Below are positions 50,070 to 58,781 of a stretch of DNA of 64,000 bases, piece after piece. The notes under the pieces are model-generated. The model did no database searches. It saw only the letters and a program-made list of their open reading frames with translations, and was not told the DNA's origin. Position numbers and translations under genes: made by a program. The stretch is from NCBI RefSeq assembly GCF_030812215.1, contig NZ_JAUSSG010000008.1, forward strand, positions 310,001 through 374,000. The letters are read 5' to 3'. How positions within the stretch are numbered: position 1 is the first letter of the stretch; every line of letters starts with the position of its first letter. This DNA is from Variovorax boronicumulans. GTDB taxonomy: Bacteria; Pseudomonadota; Gammaproteobacteria; Burkholderiales; Burkholderiaceae_C.

Positions 50070-51230
50070 CTACTCTTGCTGATTGGGCACTTGCCGGACC
50101 GGGCTCTTCGGCCTGAGCCCCGGCGTCACATCCAGTTCCATCTTGTCGCTGCCGCGCTGCAGCGCAAAGCGCGCGGTGTCGCCGGGCTTGAGGCCCGCCA
50201 CCGCAGTCAGCAGGGCCTGCACGTTGTCGGTCTTTTTCTCGCCCACCGAGGTGATCACGTCGCCCGGCCGGATGCCGGCCTTGGCTGCGGGGCCGTTCTG
50301 CAGCACGCCGGTGATGATCACGCCCGCATCGGCCTTCACGCCGAAGGTCTCGGCCAACTCGGGCGAAAGGTCGTTCGGCTCGACGCCGATCCAGCCACGG
50401 CGCACCTGGCCTTCCTTCACGATGCCCTCGAGCACGATCTTGGCCATCGACACCGGAATGGCGAAGCCGATGCCCATGCTGCCGCCCGAGCGCGAGTAGA
50501 TCGCGGTGTTGATGCCTTGCAGGTTGCCGCTGACGTCGATCAGCGCACCGCCCGAGTTGCCGGGGTTGATGGCCGCATCGGTCTGGATGAAGTTCTCGAA
50601 GTTGTTGATGCCCAGCTGGTTGCGGCCGAGCGCCGAGACGATGCCGCTCGTCACCGTCTGGCCCACGCCGAAGGGATTGCCGATGGCCAGCACCTGGTCG
50701 CCCACCAGCAACTCGTCGGAGTTGCCCAGAACGATCACCGGGAGCTTGTCGAGCTCGATCTTCAGCACCGCCAGGTCGGTGTCGGGGTCGGTGCCGATCA
50801 CCTTGCCGCGTGCGTGGCGGCTGTCGTTCAGGGTCACTTCGATTTCGTCGGCGCCCTCGACCACATGGTTGTTGGTGAGGATGTAGCCGTCGGTGCTCAC
50901 GATCACGCCGCTGCCCAGGCCCACCTGGGGCTGGTCGGCCTGGTCGCCGAAGAAGAAGCGGAACCAGGGGTCGTTGCTGCGCGGATGGCGTTGCGCCGCC
51001 TTGCTGGTGTTGATGCTCACCACCGCCGGCGAGGCCTTCTTGGCCGCCGCGCTCAGGCTGCCGACAGCAGGCACGCTCGGGGCGCCGGCCGGCGCCTCGA
51101 CGATCGACACCACGCCGCCGAGTGAGGTCGAGCGCTTGTTGATCCACTCGGGCTTGAGCGTCGCGACGACGAAATAGGCCGCCAGCAGGACGGTCACGGC
51201 TTGGGCAAAGAGCAGCCAGGTGCGTTTCAT
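50070..51230 (-). CDS. DegP/DegQ-type periplasmic serine protease (one PDZ domain)
   Basis: A 386-residue trypsin-like protease/chaperone anchored by one N-terminal transmembrane helix (LLFAQAVTVLLAAYFVVATL), so DegS/HhoB-like in topology. Catalytic triad visible: His122 (NNHVVEG), Asp152 (DTDLAVLK) and Ser226 (NPGNSGGAL). A single PDZ domain (residues ~270-370) ends PVRQVPNQQE. The start at 51230 gives MKRTWLLF; a longer frame is unlikely. Often adjacent to tatABC in Comamonadaceae. Confidence 0.93.
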   Translation of the reverse strand: MKRTWLLFAQAVTVLLAAYFVVATLKPEWINKRSTSLGGVVSIVEAPAGAPSVPAVGSLSAAAKKASPAVVSINTSKAAQRHPRSNDPWFRFFFGDQADQPQVGLGSGVIVSTDGYILTNNHVVEGADEIEVTLNDSRHARGKVIGTDPDTDLAVLKIELDKLPVIVLGNSDELLVGDQVLAIGNPFGVGQTVTSGIVSALGRNQLGINNFENFIQTDAAINPGNSGGALIDVSGNLQGINTAIYSRSGGSMGIGFAIPVSMAKIVLEGIVKEGQVRRGWIGVEPNDLSPELAETFGVKADAGVIITGVLQNGPAAKAGIRPGDVITSVGEKKTDNVQALLTAVAGLKPGDTARFALQRGSDKMELDVTPGLRPKSPVRQVPNQQE

Positions 51231-51524
51231 GAAAACTTGATGAAAAGACGTTCGAAGGCGCCGCGGAAGGCAGCGATGGGTGGGATTGTCCCTCAATGGG
51301 GTTGACGATAGACCGCGCCGCGCGGTCGAGATTGGCAGGCCCCGGCTGCGCAAATACGGGATAACCCCTAGCATCGCGAAGCGATCCCACCCGGCTTCCA
51401 CCTTTTCAGGCCTCCGCACTGCCCACCCGGCGAATGCGGCCAGGCATTTTCTTGGCGCGCGATTTTCCGTTTCCCACCCGGTTCCACGGCCCCGGCGCGC
51501 GCGGTCCCGATTTTCCTGCCAGCC

Positions 51525-52877
51525 ATGACTTCAGAAGCAACCCTCGCGGACGGCGCCAAGCCCGCTCCGGCACGCACGCTCGACGCGCGCGACTACAAGA
51601 CCCTCGCCCTCTCGGCCCTCGGCGGAACGCTGGAGTTCTACGACTTCGTCATCTACGTCTTCTTCGCGACGGTGCTGGGCGGGCTGTTCTTCCCCGCCGA
51701 CATGCCCGACTGGCTGCGGCAACTGCAGACCTTCGGCATCTTCGCGGCCGGATACCTCGCCCGCCCCGTGGGCGGCATCGTCATCGCGCATTTCGGCGAC
51801 CTGCTGGGCCGCAAGCGCATGTTCACGCTCTCGATCTTCCTGATGGCCGCGCCCACGCTGGTGATCGGCCTCCTGCCCACCTACGCGAGCATCGGCGTGG
51901 CGGCGCCTCTCCTGCTGCTGGCGATGCGCGTGCTGCAGGGTGCGGCCATCGGCGGCGAAATGCCTGGCGCCTGGGTGTTCGTCGGCGAGCACGTGCCGGC
52001 GAAGCGCTACGGTTTCGGCATCGGCACGCTGACTTCGGGCATTACCGGCGGCATTCTGCTGGGCTCGCTGGTCGCGGTGGCCATCAACCGTCATTACTCG
52101 CCCGAGCAGGTGAACGATTTCGCCTGGCGCATTCCCTTCATCATGGGTGGCGTGTTCGGGCTGGTGTCGGTGTACCTGCGCCGCTTCCTGCACGAGACGC
52201 CGGTTTTCAAGGAACTGGCCGGCCTGAAGTCGGTCGCCCGCGAGCTGCCGCTGCGCACCGTGCTGCGCGAGCATCGCCTGGCTTGCGTGTATGTCGGGTT
52301 GCAGACCTGGGTGCTGTCGGCCGCCATCGTGGTGGTGGTGCTCTACACGCCCACCTACCTGCAAAAGGTGCACCACATTCCGGCCGCAGTGGCGCTCGAA
52401 GCCAACGCGCTCGCGACACTGACCCTGACCATCGGCTGCGTGCTGGTCGGCTGGCTGAGCGATCGCATCGGCACACGCGCCGTGATGCTCGTCGGCTGGG
52501 GCGGCCTCTTCGCCACGGCCTACCTGTTCTACACGGGGCTGCCCGGCACACCGGCCACGCTGTTCTGGCACTACGGACTGGTGGGACTCTTCGTGGGCAC
52601 CATCGCTACCGTGCCGATCGCGGGCGTGCGCGCCTTCCCGGCACCGGTGCGTTTCACCGGGCTTTCGTTCGCCTACAACATGTCGTACGCGGTCTTCGGC
52701 GGGCTCACGCCGGTGATCCTCACGCTCTGGCTGCAGCACGACACGATGGCGCCGGCGCACTACGTCGCGGCACTCGCGGCGCTGGGCTTCCTGCTCGCCC
52801 TGTGGCCACTGGCCGCGCGCGGCCATGCCATGCGCGATGGCGTCGGGGGCCCAGGCAGCGCGACAATGTCGCGATGA
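51525..52877 (+). CDS. MFS transporter, metabolite:H+ symporter (MHS) family
   Basis: A 450-residue 12-helix carrier. ALSALGGTLEFYDFVIYVFFATVLGGLFFP near the N-terminus, the GRPVGG-like YLARPVGGIVIAHFGDLLGRKRMF loop and RVLQGAAIGGEMPGAWVF are hallmarks of the sugar porter/MHS (ProP, citrate) family. Substrate unknown; an organic acid or osmolyte is plausible. Stop overlaps the next gene (ATGA). 294-bp divergent gap from the protease. Confidence 0.88.
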   Translation: MTSEATLADGAKPAPARTLDARDYKTLALSALGGTLEFYDFVIYVFFATVLGGLFFPADMPDWLRQLQTFGIFAAGYLARPVGGIVIAHFGDLLGRKRMFTLSIFLMAAPTLVIGLLPTYASIGVAAPLLLLAMRVLQGAAIGGEMPGAWVFVGEHVPAKRYGFGIGTLTSGITGGILLGSLVAVAINRHYSPEQVNDFAWRIPFIMGGVFGLVSVYLRRFLHETPVFKELAGLKSVARELPLRTVLREHRLACVYVGLQTWVLSAAIVVVVLYTPTYLQKVHHIPAAVALEANALATLTLTIGCVLVGWLSDRIGTRAVMLVGWGGLFATAYLFYTGLPGTPATLFWHYGLVGLFVGTIATVPIAGVRAFPAPVRFTGLSFAYNMSYAVFGGLTPVILTLWLQHDTMAPAHYVAALAALGFLLALWPLAARGHAMRDGVGGPGSATMSR

Positions 52878-53647
52878 GCACCACACGCCACGAACTGCTC
52901 CACGCATTCGACCTGCTGCTGGCCCCCGGGCGCTTCAAGGACTACGGACCCAACGGCCTGCAGGTCGAAGGGCGCACTGTGGTCCGCAAGATCGTCTCGG
53001 GCGTGACCGCCAGCCGCGCGCTGATCGAAGCCGCGATCCACGCCGAGGCCGATGCCATCTTCGTCCACCACGGCCTGTTCTGGCGCGGCCAGGACGGCTG
53101 CGTCACCGGCTGGATGAAGCAGCGGCTGGGCCTGCTGCTTGGCGACGATGTCAATCTCTTCGCCTACCACCTGCCGCTCGATGCGCACCCGGAGCTGGGC
53201 AACAACGCACAGTTGGGGCTGCACCTGGGGCTCGTGGCGCATACGGGGTCGAACGGCCGTTTCGGAGAGCAGGAACTCGGCTTCCTCGGCGCGCGCGAGA
53301 ACGGCGAGCACTTCGCCAGCGCCAAGGCGCTGGCCGCGCACGCAGAAAAGGTGCTCAAGCGCCCCGTGACCCTGCTCGATACGGCCCACCGCCCCATTAA
53401 GAACATCGCCTGGTGCACCGGTGGCGCCCAGGGCTACTTCGAGGCTGCCATCGCGGCCGGCGCCGACGCCTTCATCACCGGCGAGATCTCGGAACCCCAG
53501 GCCCACTACGCACGCGAGATGGGCGTGGCCTTCCTGGCCTGCGGGCATCACGCGACCGAGCGCTATGGTGCACAGGCCGTGGCCGCGCATGTGGCGGCGC
53601 AACTCGGGCTGAAGCACGAGTTCATCGACATCGACAACCCGGCATGA
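52874..53647 (+). CDS. NIF3-like dinuclear metal-centre hexameric protein
   Basis: A 257-residue NIF3/YbgI-family protein, toroidal hexamer with a two-metal site; biochemical role (GTP cyclohydrolase-like or radical-SAM partner) is unresolved in the family. FKDYGPNGLQVEG, ADAIFVHHGLFW, AYHLPLDAHPELGNNAQLG, DAFITGEISEPQAHYAREMG and GHHATERYG carry the metal-binding His, Asp and Glu residues. The start overlaps the MFS gene; the stop opens relay repeat C. Confidence 0.9.
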   Translation: MSTTRHELLHAFDLLLAPGRFKDYGPNGLQVEGRTVVRKIVSGVTASRALIEAAIHAEADAIFVHHGLFWRGQDGCVTGWMKQRLGLLLGDDVNLFAYHLPLDAHPELGNNAQLGLHLGLVAHTGSNGRFGEQELGFLGARENGEHFASAKALAAHAEKVLKRPVTLLDTAHRPIKNIAWCTGGAQGYFEAAIAAGADAFITGEISEPQAHYAREMGVAFLACGHHATERYGAQAVAAHVAAQLGLKHEFIDIDNPA

Positions 53648-53712
53648 GCGCAGCGCCGGGCCGCCCCCAGCAAGCACGCACCGCAGCGCGGAGCGCGGAG
53701 GTTTCCGAATGA
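53644..53712 (+). repeat. ATGA-to-ATGA relay repeat, copy C (NIF3/pdxA junction), shortened
   Basis: Begins ATGAGCGCAGCGCCGGGCCG at the upstream stop and keeps CCCCAGCAAGC, like copies A and B; the right half is short and rich in CGCGG. The mini-ORF is an uninterrupted 22 residues (MSAAPGRPQQARTAARSAEVSE) ending in the TGA of the ATGA that holds the pdxA start (53709-53712). GGAGG lies ~8 nt before the pdxA ATG. Both flanks read ATGAGCG. Confidence 0.8.
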
Positions 53713-54749
53713 GCGGCGCCATCGCCATCACGTTGGGGGATCCGGCGGGCATCGGCCCCGAGATCATCGCGAAGGCCTTCCGCAACGCCCCCGATGCAAC
53801 CCGCGGCGCCTTCGTGGCCGGCGACGTGGCCACGATGCGGCGCGCTTCGCAGGCGCTGGCCGGACCGGGCCAACCGGCATGGCCCGTGGCGGAGATCGAG
53901 ACCGTGGCCGAAGCCGCCAGCGTTCCGCCCGGGTGCATCCCGGTGCTGCAGGTCATCGCCCCCCCTGCGAACATCGTTCTCGGCCAGATCAGCGCCGAGG
54001 CCGGCCGCGCGGCCGGCGATTGCGTGGTCTGGGCCGCGCGGGCGGCGCTGCGTGGAGAAATCGCCGCCATCGTGACCGCGCCGCTGCACAAGGAGGCGCT
54101 GGCCGCGGCGGGCTTCCCGTACCCCGGCCACACCGAGCTGCTGCAGGCCGAGGCGGCGGCGCACCTGGGGCGCGGCGTGGCCGACATGCCGGTGCGCATG
54201 ATGCTGGCCAACGACGAGTTGCGCACCGTGCTCGTGAGCATCCACATGTCGCTGCGCGATGCCATCGAGGCGGTGCATTTCGAGGGCGTGCTGCAGACGC
54301 TGCGCATCACGCACCGTGCGCTGTCCCACGCGCTGGGCCGCGCGCCGCGCATCGGTGTCGCGGGTCTCAATCCGCATGCGGGCGAGGGGGGGCTGTTCGG
54401 CTCGGAGGAACGAGAGACCATTGCGCCGGCCATCGCCGCTGCACGCGCCGAAGGCATCGACGCCAACGGGCCGCATGCGCCCGACACCGTGTTCATGCGG
54501 GCCCGCGCCAGACATGGCGTGCCCGACAGCGGCGAGTTCGATGTGGTGATCGCGATGTACCACGACCAGGGCCTGATCCCGGTCAAGTACCTCGGCGTGG
54601 AGAAGGGGGTGAATGTGACGCTGGGGCTGCCGCTGGTGCGCACCAGCCCCGATCACGGCACCGCGTTCGATATCGCGGGCACCGGTCTCGCCGATGCGTC
54701 GAGCCTCGTCGAGGCGCTTCGCATGGCGAGGACGCTGGGCAGTGCTTAA
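53709..54749 (+). CDS. pdxA: 4-hydroxythreonine-4-phosphate dehydrogenase
   Basis: A 346-residue metal/NAD enzyme of pyridoxal 5'-phosphate synthesis. ITLGDPAGIGPEIIAKAF at the N-terminus, TAPLHKEALAAAGFPYPGHTELLQ in the middle and AMYHDQGLIPVKYLG with RTSPDHGTAFDIAGTG at the end are diagnostic. The start is the ATGA closing relay repeat C. Its stop is in a 4-bp overlap with the convergent mscL. Confidence 0.96.
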   Translation: MSGAIAITLGDPAGIGPEIIAKAFRNAPDATRGAFVAGDVATMRRASQALAGPGQPAWPVAEIETVAEAASVPPGCIPVLQVIAPPANIVLGQISAEAGRAAGDCVVWAARAALRGEIAAIVTAPLHKEALAAAGFPYPGHTELLQAEAAAHLGRGVADMPVRMMLANDELRTVLVSIHMSLRDAIEAVHFEGVLQTLRITHRALSHALGRAPRIGVAGLNPHAGEGGLFGSEERETIAPAIAAARAEGIDANGPHAPDTVFMRARARHGVPDSGEFDVVIAMYHDQGLIPVKYLGVEKGVNVTLGLPLVRTSPDHGTAFDIAGTGLADASSLVEALRMARTLGSA

Positions 54750-55177
54750 GGGCGCTTCAGGCTGTCGCGAATTTCGCGCAGCAAGGTGATGTCTTCGGGT
54801 GTTGCGGCCGGCGCGGCAGGTGCGGCCTCTTCGGTCTTTCGCAGCTTGTTGATCTGCTTGACCATCATGAAGATGATGAACGCCAGGATCACGAAGTTGA
54901 CCGCCACGGTGATGAAGCTGCCGTAAGCCAGCACCGGCACGCCGGCTTTCTTCAGGTCGGCCAGCGTGTTCGCCACGCCCGCAGGTGCCGTGCCCAGCAC
55001 CACGTAGAGGTTCGAGAAATCGAGCTTGCCGAACACCACGCCCACCAGCGGCATGATGATGTCCGCAACCAGCGAGTCGACGATCTTGCCGAACGCCGCG
55101 CCGATGATCACGCCGACCGCGAGGTCGATGACATTGCCCTTGACGGCAAATTCCTTGAATTCACTGAGGATGCTCAT
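54746..55177 (-). CDS. mscL: Large-conductance mechanosensitive channel MscL
   Basis: A 143-residue pentameric channel that opens under hypo-osmotic stress. SEFKEFAVKGNVIDLAVGVIIGAAFGKIVDSLV (TM1 with the gating glycines) and FGKLDFSNL, then TM2 (VNFVILAFIIFMMVKQINKL), and a cytoplasmic bundle. Length is normal. 3' end overlaps the convergent pdxA stop by 4 bp. Confidence 0.97.
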   Translation of the reverse strand: MSILSEFKEFAVKGNVIDLAVGVIIGAAFGKIVDSLVADIIMPLVGVVFGKLDFSNLYVVLGTAPAGVANTLADLKKAGVPVLAYGSFITVAVNFVILAFIIFMMVKQINKLRKTEEAAPAAPAATPEDITLLREIRDSLKRP

Positions 55178-55725
55178 GATTCAAAAGGCTGCTGGAGCTC
55201 TGCTGTTGAAGGAGTGCCGAGTATGCCCGCGGTTGCCCGCTTCTCCAGAGGCTGCGGCGCAACGCCGATGTGCTCCGGCGGCAACCTTTTCACGACTGCG
55301 TGCGGCGATCTGCCTGAAGCCGTGGTCCAGCAGTCGCACGCAACGCGGCATTTCGAAGTAGCCACGGCGCGCGCCGGCATCGGCAAGGGCTGGATGCCCC
55401 GGGCTTGTCGGCCGGTGGCGGCATTGCCTCCAATGCGGAAGGCGAGGCCGGGACGCCGTTTTCGATGCGCTCCAGGTGGCCCGGTGCTACGTAACACACG
55501 CAGTCACAAGCACGTAACAGCGGCTTGAAAACAGCCCCTGGGCGACCGCGCCCGGCCGGTGCCGAAGGCCGTGTCCCGGGCGAATTTCCCAATGAAATCA
55601 AGGTGCTGCCCGCCGTGACGTCCCTGTTCCGGTCGCCGGGCTTTCTCGTGGGCATTGTTCCTGCGACACCTGAAACGAAAGTCAACATCTGGAAGCTGCC
55701 TCGGGGTAGCAAATAGGGGCGTCGC
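55178..55725. other. 548-bp gap between mscL and the response regulator
   Basis: No recognisable gene. One short open frame (55525-55716, TTG start, 63 codons) ends 10 bp before the regulator start but has no family and weak start. Two copies of ACGTAACA (55489-55496 and 55512-55519, 23 bp apart) in direct orientation could be operator half-sites. The divergent mscL and regulator promoters should both lie here. Confidence 0.5.
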
Positions 55726-56493
55726 GTGGCCATCAATTTTTCTTGCCAGCCTTTGAGAACAGCACCGGTGTCGTCGGTGCCGCAACTGTCTTACCTGAGC
55801 ACCTTCCACGGCGCGCTCATCGTCGAAGACGATCCTTCGGTGGCCGATCGCATGCGCTGCATCCTGGGCAAGCTTGCGCCGGGCCGCCGCGTGGTGGTGG
55901 CTTCCACGCGCGCCGAGGCGTGCAACCTGCTGGCCTCGCTGCCCTACGACCTCGTGCTGGTCGGCATGCGCCTGCCGCGCCGCGACGGTGTCGCGCTGAT
56001 CCGGCATGTGCGCGAGACCTACCGGCACATCGAGACCGTCGCCATGTCGCCCACAGACGATCACGAGCTGGTGAACGCCGCGATCTCCGCGGGTGCCGTC
56101 GGCTACCTGCTGACGGAAGCGGACGACGCGGAACTCTCTTTCCTGCTGCGCTCGATCGAGCGCGGCGGTGCGCCGATGGACTCTCGGGTCGCACGGCGCA
56201 TCCTCGGGCTGATCGCCGCATCGGCGAAGACGCGGACGATCGAGCCCATCCGGACCGCGCCGCGCGCCGAGCTCCGCGCCGAACCTTCGTCGGCACCGGC
56301 GCTGCTCTCGCCGCGCGAGCTCAAGGTGCTGCGGTTGATTGCGCAGGGATGGAGCAACCGGCAGATCGCGGAGGCGGTCTACCTGTCGGTCAACACGATC
56401 GAATTCCACGCCAAGAGCATCTACCGCAAGCTCGCGGTCAAGTCCCGGACCCAGGCGGTCCACGAGGCAATGCAGCACGGTCTTCTGAACTGA
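55726..56493 (+). CDS. LuxR-family response regulator with degenerate receiver domain
   Basis: A 255-residue protein: receiver-like N-terminal domain (residues ~28-150), a linker (~165-195) and a C-terminal LuxR helix-turn-helix (LSPRELKVLRLIAQGWSNRQIAEAVYLSVNTIEFHAKSIYRKL, ~198-240). The acidic pair (EDD, 34-36) is kept, but the phosphoacceptor Asp position reads YDLVLVGMRLP, with Gly80. The conserved Lys position is Thr (GYLLTEAD). It is therefore probably phosphorylation-independent. GTG start at 55726; no histidine kinase is adjacent. Target genes unknown. Confidence 0.85.
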   Translation: MAINFSCQPLRTAPVSSVPQLSYLSTFHGALIVEDDPSVADRMRCILGKLAPGRRVVVASTRAEACNLLASLPYDLVLVGMRLPRRDGVALIRHVRETYRHIETVAMSPTDDHELVNAAISAGAVGYLLTEADDAELSFLLRSIERGGAPMDSRVARRILGLIAASAKTRTIEPIRTAPRAELRAEPSSAPALLSPRELKVLRLIAQGWSNRQIAEAVYLSVNTIEFHAKSIYRKLAVKSRTQAVHEAMQHGLLN

Positions 56494-56599
56494 AGCCCGC
56501 CCGGGCGGCGCCTCTCGCGCAGCCCTCGCCGCCGCATGGCGCGCGATCCCGCGGCGCATCGCGCCCGTCGTCGGTTGCCCGCCACGCGCATGGCAGCCA

Positions 56600-56629
56600 T
56601 TGAATATCCCTTCGGCGCCCCGCTACAAT
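56600..56629 (+). promoter_or_regulatory. Sigma-70-type promoter for petABC
   Basis: TTGAAT (56600-56605), an 18-bp spacer and TACAAT (56624-56629), 44 bp before the petA ATG. AAGAGGA (56662-56668) is the likely ribosome-binding site. Confidence 0.55.
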
Positions 56630-56673
56630 CGCGGGTTGACCCCTGCTCCAGCGAAGAAGACAAGAGGATCCCC

Positions 56674-57291
56674 ATGAGTGACATGACCTCCGGCTCGCCC
56701 CGGATCGACACAAGCAAGCGGACGTGGTTGATCGCATCCAGCTGTGCCGGCGTAGCGGGTGGCGTGGCCACCGTAGTTCCATTTGTGAGCACCTTCCAGC
56801 CGTCGGAGAAGGCCAAGGCCGCCGGTGCCGCTGTCGAAGTCGACATCTCGGCGCTGAAGGTCGGCGAGAAAATGACCGTCGAATGGCGCGGCAAGCCGGT
56901 CTGGATCCTCAAGCGCTCGCCCGAGCAGGTCGCGGAGCTCCCCAAGCTGGACGGCCAGCTGGCCGATCCGCTCTCCAAGCGTCACCCTGACGAATTCACT
57001 CCCAAGTACGCCCAGAACGAGCATCGCTCGATCAAGCCGGAAGTGCTGGTCGTGGTTGGCATCTGCACCCACCTGGGCTGCTCGCCCGTGGACCGCCTGC
57101 AGGCCGGCCCCCAGCCTTCGCTGCCAGCCGACTGGGAAGGCGGCTTCCTCTGCCCTTGCCACGGTTCGACATTCGACCTGGCCGGCCGCGTCTTCAAGAA
57201 CAAGCCCGCACCCGACAACCTGCCTGTGCCCCCGCACATGTACCTGTCGGATACCAAGCTCCTGATCGGTGAAGACTCCAAGAAGGCCTGA
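56674..57291 (+). CDS. petA: Ubiquinol-cytochrome c reductase iron-sulfur subunit (Rieske)
   Basis: A 205-residue Rieske protein of the cytochrome bc1 complex. One N-terminal anchor preceded by SKRTWLIASS, a KR variant of the twin-arginine motif, so Tat export is likely (tatABC at 48316). The [2Fe-2S] ligands are in CTHLGCSPV and CPCHGSTFD (~130-155); the Cys-Cys disulfide pattern is intact. First gene of petABC with a clear promoter upstream. Confidence 0.97.
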   Translation: MSDMTSGSPRIDTSKRTWLIASSCAGVAGGVATVVPFVSTFQPSEKAKAAGAAVEVDISALKVGEKMTVEWRGKPVWILKRSPEQVAELPKLDGQLADPLSKRHPDEFTPKYAQNEHRSIKPEVLVVVGICTHLGCSPVDRLQAGPQPSLPADWEGGFLCPCHGSTFDLAGRVFKNKPAPDNLPVPPHMYLSDTKLLIGEDSKKA

Positions 57292-57305
57292 GGCAGAAGA
57301 AGAAC

Positions 57306-58742
57306 ATGGCTGAATTCCACGAAATTTCCCCCAACGCGCCCGCCGGCGCGAAGCTGCTCAACTGGGTCGACAACCGCTTCCCGCTGACCAAGCTCTGGAA
57401 CGACCAGTGGGGCAAGTACTACGCGCCGAAGAACTTCAACTTCTGGTACATCTTCGGCTCGCTGGCGATGCTGGTCCTCGTGATCCAGATCGTCACCGGC
57501 ATCTTCCTCGTCATGCACTACAAGCCCGACGCGAACCAGGCGTTCGCATCGGTCGAGTACATCATGCGCGACGTGCCCTGGGGCTGGCTCATCCGCTACA
57601 TCCACTCGACGGGCGCCTCGGCGTTCTTCATCGTGGTGTACCTGCACATGTTCCGCGGCCTCATGTACGGCAGCTACCGCAAGCCCCGCGAGCTGATCTG
57701 GGTGTTCGGCTGCGCGATCTTCCTGTGCCTCATGGCCGAAGCCTTCATGGGCTACCTGCTGCCGTGGGGCCAGATGTCCTACTGGGGCGCCCAGGTGATC
57801 GTGAACCTGTTCGCCGCCATCCCGTTCATCGGTCCTGACCTGGCCCTGCTGATTCGTGGCGACTACGTGGTGAGCGACGCCACGCTCAACCGCTTCTTCA
57901 GCTTCCACGTGATCGCCGTGCCGCTGGTGCTGCTCGGCCTCGTGGTGGCCCACCTGATCGCGCTGCACGAAGTGGGTTCCAACAACCCCGACGGCATCGA
58001 GATCAAGGCCAATCGCGGTCCCGACGGCCACCCGGTCGACGGTATTCCGTCGCATCCGTACTACACGGTGCACGACATCTTCGGCGTGGTGGTTTTCCTC
58101 ACGATCTTCTCGGCGGTGATCTTCTTCGCGCCCGAAGCCGGTGGGTACTTCCTCGAGTACAACAACTTCATCCCGGCCGATTCGCTGAAGACGCCGAACC
58201 ACATCGCTCCGGTCTGGTACTTCACGCCGTTCTATTCGATGCTGCGTGCGACCACCGACGACATGGTCAACGTGTTCGCCATCATCATCGGCCTGGCCGC
58301 CATCCTGAACTTCGTCAAGGGCAAGTCGGGCACGGCGCTGAAGATCGCGATCGTCGTCGTGGCGGCCGTGGCCATCTTCCTGCTCAAGGCCTTCGACGCC
58401 AAGTTCTGGGGCGTGGTCGTGATGGGCGGCTCGGTCATCATCCTGTTCTTCCTGCCATGGCTGGACCACAGCGAAGTCAAGTCGATCCGCTATCGCCCCG
58501 ACTGGCACAAGTATGTGTACGGCTTCTTCGTCTTCTTCTTCCTGATCCTGGGCTATCTCGGCATCCAGCCGCCCGGCGTCTGGGGCAACCTGGTCATCGG
58601 CTCCTTCGCCCTCGACATCGCCCAGACCATCTCGCAGATCGGCACGCTCTTCTACTTCGGCTTCTTCCTCCTGATGCCCTGGTGGAGCCGCAAGGGCGAA
58701 TTCAAGCCCGTGCCCGAGCGCGTGGTCTTCGCCGCGCATTGA
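57306..58742 (+). CDS. petB: Ubiquinol-cytochrome c reductase cytochrome b
   Basis: A 478-residue eight-helix membrane subunit carrying hemes bL and bH. Heme-ligand His pairs are in YIHSTGASAFFIVVYLHMFRGLMYG and FSFHVIAVPLVLLGLVVAHLIALHEVG. The Qo-site PEWY equivalent region reads APVWYFTPFYSMLRA, with PVWY in place of PEWY. The C-terminal part is longer than mitochondrial b. 14 bp after petA, 39 bp before petC. Confidence 0.97.
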   Translation: MAEFHEISPNAPAGAKLLNWVDNRFPLTKLWNDQWGKYYAPKNFNFWYIFGSLAMLVLVIQIVTGIFLVMHYKPDANQAFASVEYIMRDVPWGWLIRYIHSTGASAFFIVVYLHMFRGLMYGSYRKPRELIWVFGCAIFLCLMAEAFMGYLLPWGQMSYWGAQVIVNLFAAIPFIGPDLALLIRGDYVVSDATLNRFFSFHVIAVPLVLLGLVVAHLIALHEVGSNNPDGIEIKANRGPDGHPVDGIPSHPYYTVHDIFGVVVFLTIFSAVIFFAPEAGGYFLEYNNFIPADSLKTPNHIAPVWYFTPFYSMLRATTDDMVNVFAIIIGLAAILNFVKGKSGTALKIAIVVVAAVAIFLLKAFDAKFWGVVVMGGSVIILFFLPWLDHSEVKSIRYRPDWHKYVYGFFVFFFLILGYLGIQPPGVWGNLVIGSFALDIAQTISQIGTLFYFGFFLLMPWWSRKGEFKPVPERVVFAAH

Positions 58743-58781
58743 GACGAGACACGAGAAGTGCAAGAGCTTGAGAGAAACACG

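Noticed and set aside
55525..55716. 63-codon open frame just upstream of the response regulator
   Set aside because: TTG start without a clear RBS and no recognisable family. Its MKTAPGRP start resembles the relay mini-ORFs, but the DNA around it is not the repeat and it does not overlap a stop or the next start.
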